Source: Acidobacteriota bacterium (lineage in GTDB: Bacteria > Acidobacteriota > Blastocatellia > Pyrinomonadales > Pyrinomonadaceae). Taken from it: a stretch of DNA of 7,555 nucleotides. Position 1 is the stretch's first letter. Each line of letters begins with the position of its first letter. Below, piece by piece: positions 1 to 5,510 of this stretch. Position numbers and translations under genes: made by a program. Location of the stretch: positions 1 through 7,555 of the forward strand of contig JACCVS010000210.1 of NCBI GenBank assembly GCA_013698055.1, read 5' to 3'. The notes under the pieces are model-generated. The model worked only from the letters and a program-made list of their open reading frames with translations, searched no databases and had not been told where the DNA came from.

Positions 1-1873
1 TGAGCGAGTGTTTTCTATCAATGCCGGGCACGGCCTTGCCCTTAGCATAGACGGCGTGGCGACCATGCTCCTCGTACCATTCGCTGAGACTGGCGGTCTT
101 GTGCATGTTCTCGATAATCTGCCGCCAACCGACGCCAGTGTTGTAAGCGCAGAAGGAGATTTCGCCGTCCTGCGTGCCGTAAGGAATCACGCACATCTCC
201 GTGCGGCGGAAGTCGTAATTGAACAAGTCCTGAAACCACATGCCTTCCACACAGAGCACGCGCCACATATCGCCCGAATCTTCCGTCGCGGTTTGCGCCT
301 TCATGCGGTCGTTGCGATCCGAGTTAGAATTCGTCGAAGACGGCTTGAAGAGATTGATGATCTGCGAGATCGGGAAGCCTTCGGGCGCACGTTGCGCGTC
401 GAAGTTTCGCATGATCGCCATGCCCAATTGCGCGTAAGAGAGTTTCTTGCCGCGCGCAGTGTCGGTGATGACCGCCACATCCTTCATGAACTGTTCGTAG
501 TCGAAGCAGTCGAAGAGGGAACTGAACTCGCCCGTTTTGCGATTGACGACAATGAGGGTGAAGATGCCGCAGTTCGGGTGGCAGTTACAGCTAGACCATC
601 CCCAGGGCGCATCCGCTCCCTGCAACATATCCATCACGCTCGTGAATGCCGAATAGCTTGAGAGCGGATACCAATCGCGAAGCGGTTGGAGCCGTCCACC
701 GAGTTGATCCTTGAGATCGTGCGTCATCCCGGCGAGCGTGTAGCGTTGCTTGATGCGAACGTCGTCAGGGACATCTTCATCTCGCCCGGTGAAAGAAACG
801 GGCTGAAAGGCGATGGTCTGAACCTTGTCTATGTTCTTCGCCGCGAACTCGACGATCTGGCCGATGGCGTCGTTGTTGATCGTGTTGACGATGGTCGTCA
901 CCAGCGTCACCTTGATGCCCACCGAAGCCAGATTCTCAATCGCCCGCAGTTTCACGTCAAAGAGATTGCCGACACCTCTGTGCTTATTCTTCTCTTCGGA
1001 AACGCCGTCGAATTGCAAATAGACGCCATGCTGCCCGGCCTCTTTCGCGGCCTTGCAGAACTCTATGTCTTCGGCGAAGCGGATGCCGTTGGTCGCAGCC
1101 AGGATGCGGTAGAAGCCGATCTTCCTGGCGTAAGCGACGGCTTCAAGGTAGTAGGGTGAGAGCGTCGGCTCACCGCCCGAAAAGAGAATGATGATCTGGC
1201 GGCGCGGCTTGAAACTGACTGCGCGATCAAGAATAGCCTTCGCGTCTTCAAACGTCGGCTCGTGAACATAGCCGACCTGGTTGGCGTCCATAAAACACGG
1301 GTCGCACATCATGTTGCAGCGGTTCGTTAAGTCAACAGTCAAAACTGCGCCGCGTCCGAACTTGATGTTAGAGGTTCCGTGCTTGTGAATGCTCTTGTCT
1401 TCAGCCGAGCGGAAATCACGCCCGTAGAAGAGCGATTCGATGCGCTCCAAAAACTTCGGGTCGGTCGCCATCACATCCGTAAACTCGCCGTGCTTGGGGC
1501 AAGTCTTTCGCATGATGACCTGGCCGTTCTCTTCCAGAATCTGTGCTTTGATTTCGCCGGGATGCTGGTGCATCAGGGTTTCGAGCGGAGTCTCGCCAGA
1601 GATGACGGCGGTGCGGACTTCCTTAACGCAGCGCGGGCAAAGGCTGTCGGTCTCGCGCGGGAAGCCCAAAGGCGGCGAGGTCCGCTCGTAAGATTTCAGG
1701 AGCGGACCCGGTGCCCACTTCGGGCGAATGGCCTCGCCTTCCGGCAACCGTCGGTTCACCGATTGAAAGACTTTCCAAGCGACATCCGAAAGGCCAGAGA
1801 TCATTTTGGAGGTTTTCACTCCGCTGAATCTGCCCTTTTCCGATTCGCCCCTGCGAAATTGATCACTAAACAA
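1..1873 (-). CDS. Tes-like radical SAM protein (tetraether/membrane-spanning lipid synthase family), 3' partial
   Basis: I read one uninterrupted minus-strand frame of 624 codons from TTG 1873 to the left edge; the C-terminus is missing. Numbering from that TTG: an N-terminal metal-binding region has CPRC at 79-82 and CPKHG at 125-129. The radical SAM motif CNMMCDPC (Cys 186, 190, 193) is set in DLTNRCNMMCDPCFMDANQ, and the SAM-binding GGEP lies at 233-236. Later cysteines occur at 429, 431, 435, 456, 541, 561 and 575, possible auxiliary cluster ligands. The order of Cys pair, CPxHG and DLTNRCN..C..CF matches what I know of MJ0619/Tes, which couples lipid tails by C-C bond formation. Bacterial relatives have been proposed for membrane-spanning lipids. 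The seen part already exceeds the archaeal enzyme (about 500 residues). Radical SAM family is near certain, Tes-like subfamily likely, the reaction unproven. TTG is chosen for its Shine-Dalgarno; GTG 1819 or ATG 1804 (601 codons seen) are alternatives. Confidence 0.8.
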   Translation of the reverse strand, partial: MFSDQFRRGESEKGRFSGVKTSKMISGLSDVAWKVFQSVNRRLPEGEAIRPKWAPGPLLKSYERTSPPLGFPRETDSLCPRCVKEVRTAVISGETPLETLMHQHPGEIKAQILEENGQVIMRKTCPKHGEFTDVMATDPKFLERIESLFYGRDFRSAEDKSIHKHGTSNIKFGRGAVLTVDLTNRCNMMCDPCFMDANQVGYVHEPTFEDAKAILDRAVSFKPRRQIIILFSGGEPTLSPYYLEAVAYARKIGFYRILAATNGIRFAEDIEFCKAAKEAGQHGVYLQFDGVSEEKNKHRGVGNLFDVKLRAIENLASVGIKVTLVTTIVNTINNDAIGQIVEFAAKNIDKVQTIAFQPVSFTGRDEDVPDDVRIKQRYTLAGMTHDLKDQLGGRLQPLRDWYPLSSYSAFTSVMDMLQGADAPWGWSSCNCHPNCGIFTLIVVNRKTGEFSSLFDCFDYEQFMKDVAVITDTARGKKLSYAQLGMAIMRNFDAQRAPEGFPISQIINLFKPSSTNSNSDRNDRMKAQTATEDSGDMWRVLCVEGMWFQDLFNYDFRRTEMCVIPYGTQDGEISFCAYNTGVGWRQIIENMHKTASLSEWYEEHGRHAVYAKGKAVPGIDRKHSL

Positions 1874-1881
1874 AACTCATT

Positions 1882-1887
1882 CTCCTT
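1882..1887 (-). promoter_or_regulatory. Shine-Dalgarno AAGGAG for the Tes-like gene
   Basis: On the minus strand AAGGAG is followed by 8 bases and then TTG at 1873-1871, in frame with the radical SAM protein; an in-frame TGA lies two codons upstream of that TTG. The later start candidates, GTG 1819 and ATG 1804, lack an equally well spaced site (a GGAG lies 13 bases before the ATG). This site is the reason for preferring the TTG start. An out-of-frame ATG at 1880 also follows the same site but is very close to it and reaches TAG after four codons. Confidence 0.55.
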
Positions 1888-2050
1888 AGTGGGCGCTCTG
1901 GAAGATGGAAAAACGCGCCCGAATAACCCTAATGAAAACACGCATTAATATCTGCCGCTTTGGCACACTTAGTCGCACAAAGACACGCAGCGTGACATGA
2001 TAGTGAGGGCAGGGGTTAAAGGCAAGCGGAAAAACCGATGAATATTGGAC

Positions 2051-2109
2051 GGTAAATAGCGAATAGAGACTGGTTTTCTTCATTTACCATTCGCTATTAA
2101 CCATTTACC
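2051..2109. repeat. Inverted heptamer array upstream of lpxA
   Basis: The right block is four contiguous heptamers, ATTTACC, ATTCGCT, ATTAACC and ATTTACC (2082-2109). The left block reads GGTAAAT and AGCGAAT (2051-2064), the reverse complements of the same units. The 14-base arms 2051-2064 and 2089-2102 pair at 13 of 14 positions around a 24-base loop. The ten bases CATTTACCAT also occur twice, at 2081-2090 and 2102-2111, the second copy ending just before the lpxA start. The 7-base phase resembles the short tandem heptanucleotide repeats known from cyanobacteria, but the units differ. It could be a dispersed intergenic repeat, a regulator site or a 5' UTR hairpin. Confidence 0.65.
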
Positions 2110-2117
2110 ATGTGCAG

Positions 2118-2930
2118 ATGAGCATTCATCCGACAGCCGTTATCAGCCCACGCGCCGAAATCGGCGCTGGCGTGAGCGTCGGGCCGTATGCTGTCATTGA
2201 GGATGCTGTGGTCATAGGCGATGGCTGCGAGATCGCTTCTCATGTTGTCATCAAGCAGTTCACAACTTTAGGGCGAGGCAATCGTGTTTTCGAGCACGCC
2301 GTTCTCGGCGGCACCCCGCAGGACGTGAAATTCAAGGATGAAAAGAGCCGCCTCGTCATCGGAGACGATAACCTCATTCGTGAGGGCGTGACGCTGCATC
2401 GCGCGAGCGGCGAAGGAGAGGCGACGATTATCGGCTCGCGCAACTTCCTGATGATCGGCGTCCACATCGCGCATAACTGCCTGATTGGCGATGACAACAT
2501 CTTCGCCAACGAAGTAGCTCTTGCCGGACACATCACAGTGGAAGATCACGTTTTTCTCTCCAACAACGTGGGTTGTCACCAGTTTGTGCGGATGGGGCGT
2601 TACGCGATGGTTGGCGGCAAGTCGAAGATCGTGCAGGATGTGCTTCCGTTTTTTATTACGGACGGCAACCCGCCGCGCGTGCGTGGGCTGAACTCGGTTG
2701 GGTTAAGGCGCGCAGGATTCTCAACGGAGACGCGGCGCTCTCTGAAGCAGGCTTACCAGATTTTGTTTCGCAGCCAATTGGCCCTTGAAGACGCGCTCGG
2801 CGAGATGGCGCGGCTTGACGATGTAAACGTCCAGCATCTCATCGGCTTCATCCGCGACTCACATCGCGGCTTTTCACGTGCTCGGAGGAGCGAGCGCACA
2901 ATAATTGATGATGAGTCGCCAGCAGTCTGA
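2118..2930 (+). CDS. lpxA: Acyl-[ACP]--UDP-N-acetylglucosamine O-acyltransferase LpxA
   Basis: LpxA performs the first, cytoplasmic step of lipid A synthesis: transfer of a 3-hydroxyacyl chain from ACP to the 3-OH of UDP-GlcNAc. The protein (270 residues; E. coli about 262) opens with MSIHPTAV and has a left-handed beta-helix of hexapeptide repeats over roughly 1-185, then a helical C-terminal domain. HIAHNC carries the catalytic His (residue 119), matching E. coli His125. LAGH (His138), CHQF (His154) and MVGG are also conserved. The position matching the E. coli acyl-length ruler Gly173 is Gly here (167), which would allow a long hydroxyacyl chain; this is inference. The C-terminal tail is rich in Arg. 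ATG 2118 is chosen because it gives the normal N-terminus; GTG 2112 adds two residues. No clear ribosome site is seen. lpxD follows after six bases, so the two are probably one operon. Confidence 0.95.
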   Translation: MSIHPTAVISPRAEIGAGVSVGPYAVIEDAVVIGDGCEIASHVVIKQFTTLGRGNRVFEHAVLGGTPQDVKFKDEKSRLVIGDDNLIREGVTLHRASGEGEATIIGSRNFLMIGVHIAHNCLIGDDNIFANEVALAGHITVEDHVFLSNNVGCHQFVRMGRYAMVGGKSKIVQDVLPFFITDGNPPRVRGLNSVGLRRAGFSTETRRSLKQAYQILFRSQLALEDALGEMARLDDVNVQHLIGFIRDSHRGFSRARRSERTIIDDESPAV

Positions 2931-2936
2931 ATTTAT

Positions 2937-3995
2937 ATGAGCAAAGAGACGAGAGAAATAACAGTTGCCGAACTTGCAGCGCACGTTGGCGGGCGCGTTG
3001 TCGGCGACCGAACCATTTTGATTAGAGGACTCGCCAGTGTCGAGCGCGCGGGCAAAGGCGAAATCGCTTTCATCGAGGACGGTAAGCTGCTTGAAAATGC
3101 GCTCTCGTCCACAGCTTCGTGCCTGATTGTGCCGGAGGGCGCACAAATTGAAGCGACGTGCATCATCGAAGTGAAGCGTCCGAAGCTCGCCTTTGCGCTG
3201 ATCGCGGAGTTGCTGCATCCACTGAAGCGGCGTGAGGCCGGGATTCACCCGACGGCGATTGTGGCTGCGAGCGCGAAAATGGGCGAAGGCGTTTTCGTCG
3301 GGGCGTGGGTCGAAATCGGAGAGGGCGTGAGCGTCGGTGCGGGAACGCAGATTCTTTCAGGCGTAATCATTGGCGATGAGGTTCATATCGGGCGTGACTC
3401 TGTGATTCATCCGAACGTGGTGCTTTACGACGGCATTAGTTTAGGCGAGCGCGTTATTCTTCATGCAGGCGTGATTATCGGCGCGGACGGCTTCGGCTAC
3501 GTGCCTGATGAGAAAAATGTTCGGCACAAGTTTCCGCAGATCGGGACGGTGGTTATCGGGGACGACGTGGAGATCGGAGCTTGCACGTGCATTGATCGCG
3601 GTGCGCTCGGGGCTACAAGCATCGGGCGCGCGACGAAGATAGACAACCTCGTGCAGATCGCGCACAACGTCGAGATCGGCGAGCGCGTCGTCATCGCCGC
3701 GCAGACGGGAATCTCCGGCAGCACCGTTATCGAGGACGATGCCGTCATCGGCGGGCAGGTGGGATTGGGCGATCATGCCCGCGTCGAGAGCGGCGCGATC
3801 ATTGGCTCAAAGGCCGGAATCCTGCCGGGCAAGATCGTGCGCGCGGGCGTCTGGTGGGGTATCCCCGTGCAGCCGCTGGGTGAATACAAGCGAATCAACG
3901 CTCACGTGAATCGCCTGCCGCAGATGCGCGAAGAGCTTAAAGAGCTGCGCCGGCAATTGAAAGAATTGCAGGAAAAAATAGACGGGACGCGCTGA
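2937..3995 (+). CDS. lpxD: UDP-3-O-acylglucosamine N-acyltransferase LpxD
   Basis: LpxD adds the second hydroxyacyl chain, as an amide, to UDP-3-O-acyl-glucosamine in the cytoplasm. The 352-residue protein (E. coli 341) has the LpxD N-terminal uridine-binding domain at about 8-95, starting TVAELAAHVGG. A long hexapeptide beta-helix follows over about 102-310, then a charged C-terminal helix (328-348, rich in E, K, L and R) likely to pack in the trimer. Diagnostic motifs are GADGFGYV at 182-189, QIAHNV with the catalytic His243 (E. coli His239), and GDH with His280 (E. coli His276). WWGIPVQP at 306-313 matches the family's SGIPxQP region. It starts six bases after the lpxA stop, without an obvious Shine-Dalgarno, so translational coupling to lpxA is likely. 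It ends 26 bases from the end of the convergent lpxB. It is complete, with no missing key residue seen. Confidence 0.96.
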   Translation: MSKETREITVAELAAHVGGRVVGDRTILIRGLASVERAGKGEIAFIEDGKLLENALSSTASCLIVPEGAQIEATCIIEVKRPKLAFALIAELLHPLKRREAGIHPTAIVAASAKMGEGVFVGAWVEIGEGVSVGAGTQILSGVIIGDEVHIGRDSVIHPNVVLYDGISLGERVILHAGVIIGADGFGYVPDEKNVRHKFPQIGTVVIGDDVEIGACTCIDRGALGATSIGRATKIDNLVQIAHNVEIGERVVIAAQTGISGSTVIEDDAVIGGQVGLGDHARVESGAIIGSKAGILPGKIVRAGVWWGIPVQPLGEYKRINAHVNRLPQMREELKELRRQLKELQEKIDGTR

Positions 3996-4021
3996 TATAC
4001 GAGCGTTAATTCACCTGCGCT

Positions 4022-5230
4022 TTATTTCTGTGCCTTCGCAGAACTCCATTCACGAAGCGCCTTGAGAATGGCGCGTGCTGCGCGATGTGATGCGCCGCCT
4101 GTGCCGAGTCGCGCGGCTGCTTCTTTAAGGCGAGTGCGGGCAGTTTCGTTTCGCTCTCTATCCAATAATGTCTTGAATTCTTCCGCCAGTCGCTCTCCGG
4201 TCAAATCGTTCTGCATCAACTCCGTCACAAGCCGCTCGCCCGCGATTAAGTTTATCAAGCCGAAGTGCTCGGCGCTGATGAGTCGTCCGAGTGTGTGCCA
4301 GTTGATGAATGATTCTTTATAGACGATGACAAACGGCGTATCTATCAATGCGGCTTCGAGCGTGGCTGTGCCGCTGGCGACGGCTGCCGCGTCCGCCGCT
4401 GCGAGCGCCTCGCGCGTCTCGTGCTGTGTGACATGCAGATTGCCCGCAACGTGCGAGTTGTTCCGGGCGGCAGCGGCTTCGATGATTGCGTTTGCTTCCG
4501 CGCGCGAGCGATTGGCGGCGAGCGCGATGACAAACTGCGTTTCAGGGCGGTCGCGCGAGACGATGTTCGCCGCGTCCAGCATCTCGGGCAGGATGCGTTC
4601 GAGTTCCTTAAGGCGACTGCCGGGCAAAAGAGCGATGATGGGGCGCGATGAATCAAGATTATTGCGGCGGCAAAACTCTTCGCGCTCATAGCGCGGATTA
4701 ACCTGGCCTGTCAGCGGGTGGCCGATGAATTCAACGTGCTCGACACCGCGTTCCTTGTACCACTCAGGCTCGAAGGGAAGAATACTGAGCAGGAGATCAA
4801 CGTCGCGCCGGATGTTGCGAACGCGATGAGAGCGCCACGCCCAGAGCTGCGGGCTGATGTAGTAGATGACACGCAACCCCAGCCGGTGAAGAGCGCGAGC
4901 CAGACGCAAATTGAAATCCGGCCAGTCAACGAGGATGACGACGTGCGGACGGCGTTCAATCGCCGATTGCTTCAGAGCCTTAAACGCACGCCAGAATTTC
5001 GGCAATGCCTGGGCTATCTCGGCCAGCCCCATAATCGCCAGCTCGTCCGAGCGCACAACTGGCTCAACACCCGCCTCGCGCATCAACGCGCCCGTCGCGC
5101 CGAAGAACTCGAACTTTACATCTGGCGCTTCTTCGCGCAATGCGTTGACAAGCGCGGCGGCATGAGCATCGCCCGAAGCCTCGCCCGCGACGATCATCAG
5201 GCGCAAACTCGATGCTTCCTCAGCGACCAT
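4022..5230 (-). CDS. lpxB: Lipid-A-disaccharide synthase LpxB
   Basis: LpxB (glycosyltransferase family 19) joins 2,3-diacylglucosamine-1-phosphate (lipid X) to UDP-2,3-diacylglucosamine, giving the beta-1,6 disaccharide of lipid A and UDP, at the inner face of the cytoplasmic membrane. In 402 residues (E. coli 382) the family motifs occur in order: AGEASGD (15-21), DWPDFN (102-107), YISPQLWAWR (124-133), FIGHPL (168-173), LPGSR (202-206), ASGTATLEA (285-293) and NLIAGERLVTELMQ (327-340). ATG 5230 is chosen because it gives the usual short lead-in to AGEASGD. A TTG at 5248 in the same frame would add six residues and reach close to the heptamer repeats; neither has a clear Shine-Dalgarno. It is on the strand opposite lpxA-lpxD and converges on them, unlike the common lpxA-lpxB order. 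It is divergent from lptD. Confidence 0.95.
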   Translation of the reverse strand: MVAEEASSLRLMIVAGEASGDAHAAALVNALREEAPDVKFEFFGATGALMREAGVEPVVRSDELAIMGLAEIAQALPKFWRAFKALKQSAIERRPHVVILVDWPDFNLRLARALHRLGLRVIYYISPQLWAWRSHRVRNIRRDVDLLLSILPFEPEWYKERGVEHVEFIGHPLTGQVNPRYEREEFCRRNNLDSSRPIIALLPGSRLKELERILPEMLDAANIVSRDRPETQFVIALAANRSRAEANAIIEAAAARNNSHVAGNLHVTQHETREALAAADAAAVASGTATLEAALIDTPFVIVYKESFINWHTLGRLISAEHFGLINLIAGERLVTELMQNDLTGERLAEEFKTLLDRERNETARTRLKEAAARLGTGGASHRAARAILKALREWSSAKAQK

Positions 5231-5251
5231 GATTGAAAGATAGCACAAGGG

Positions 5252-5286
5252 ACAGGATTCAGAATCCAGAAGTCAGGAGCCGGAAT
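5252..5286 (+). repeat. Heptamer block, left arm of the lpxB-lptD hairpin
   Basis: Five contiguous degenerate heptamers are read in one phase: ACAGGAT, TCAGAAT, CCAGAAG, TCAGGAG and CCGGAAT. The first 25 bases (5252-5276) can pair with 5318-5342 with two mismatches. The block lies just upstream of the lpxB start, so it would be in that gene's promoter or leader. The pattern is very like the seven-base short tandem repeats (STRR type) of filamentous cyanobacteria, though this is not a cyanobacterial gene setting. Confidence 0.7.
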
Positions 5287-5314
5287 GAAGAGGCTGCAAC
5301 CCGCTTTTGATTTT

Positions 5315-5356
5315 ATTCTGACTTCTGAATTCTGAATCCTGACTCCTGCCTTTTGA
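5315..5356 (-). repeat. Heptamer block, right arm of the lpxB-lptD hairpin
   Basis: Six consecutive heptamers are read on the plus strand: ATTCTGA, CTTCTGA, ATTCTGA, ATCCTGA, CTCCTGC and CTTTTGA. They are reverse complements of the TCAGRAK units of the left block, so the two blocks form an inverted array around a loop of about 41 bases. The last unit runs into a possible -35 box for lptD. Units vary at positions 3, 4 and 7, as expected of an old, drifting tandem repeat. Confidence 0.7.
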
Positions 5357-5380
5357 CTGACTTATGAATTCTGCTATTTC
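5353..5380 (+). promoter_or_regulatory. Possible promoter for lptD
   Basis: TTGACT (5353-5358) is separated by 16 bases from TATTTC (5375-5380), which is preceded by TGC as in an extended -10. The -35 is good and the -10 weak. Transcription would start near 5387, 25 bases before ATG 5412 and about 124 before GTG 5511. The -35 overlaps the last heptamer of the repeat block, so repeat variation would alter it. It is found by eye only. Confidence 0.25.
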
Positions 5381-5498
5381 CGTGTTAGCATCGCCACGCT
5401 CTTCAGGCAGAATGGCGCGCACTTCTCACGACCCCGCAAAGGTGGAGATTCGCGGCCTCGGTTCAAGCCGCTGGAGGTCTTCAGTTTCATCCTTGGGC

Positions 5499-5503
5499 AA
5501 AGG
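5499..5503 (+). promoter_or_regulatory. Shine-Dalgarno-like AAAGG before lptD GTG
   Basis: AAAGG is followed by seven bases and GTG 5511, which begins a classic signal peptide. ATG 5412, in the same frame, has only AGG four bases upstream. This favours the GTG start but does not settle it. Confidence 0.4.
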
Positions 5504-5510
5504 TCTTTCC

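Larger units (their letters stand above)
1874..2117. other. Divergent intergenic region between the Tes-like gene and lpxA
   Basis: This 244-base spacer should hold promoters for both flanking genes. It contains the Tes-like Shine-Dalgarno at its left end and the inverted heptamer array at its right end. I could not pick a convincing -35/-10 pair on either strand. TATTAA at 2095-2100 looks like a -10 element but lies inside the heptamers and has no matching -35. No good Shine-Dalgarno precedes lpxA. Confidence 0.5.
5231..5510. other. Divergent intergenic region between lpxB and lptD
   Basis: This 280-base spacer holds the two inverted heptamer blocks (5252-5286 and 5315-5356), a possible plus-strand promoter (5353-5380), and a stretch from 5412 that is open in frame with lptD and may be either leader or N-terminal coding sequence. 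No clear minus-strand promoter for lpxB was found. No other gene is supported here. Confidence 0.5.

Noticed and set aside
8..661. Plus-strand open frame of 217 codons
   Set aside because: It lies opposite the radical SAM gene, which has motifs along its whole length; the plus-strand product is Arg/Val-rich and matches no family I know.
1379..1948. Plus-strand open frame of 189 codons
   Set aside because: It is antisense to the N-terminal Cys region of the radical SAM gene and to its leader; no Shine-Dalgarno or recognisable domain.
1932..2000. Small plus-strand ORF of 22 codons in the spacer
   Set aside because: No ribosome site, no recognisable product, and spacer-like composition.
4015..4041. 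Possible terminator hairpin CTGCG/CGCAG between lpxD and lpxB
   Set aside because: Five-base stem, 17-base loop and no U-run; it also runs into the end of lpxB.
4718..5236. Plus-strand open frame of 172 codons
   Set aside because: It is a shadow of lpxB, whose conserved motifs lie on the minus strand in this interval.
5252..5356. CRISPR or rho-independent terminator reading of the inverted heptamers
   Set aside because: Units are contiguous seven-mers without spacers, and both flanking genes start here rather than end.
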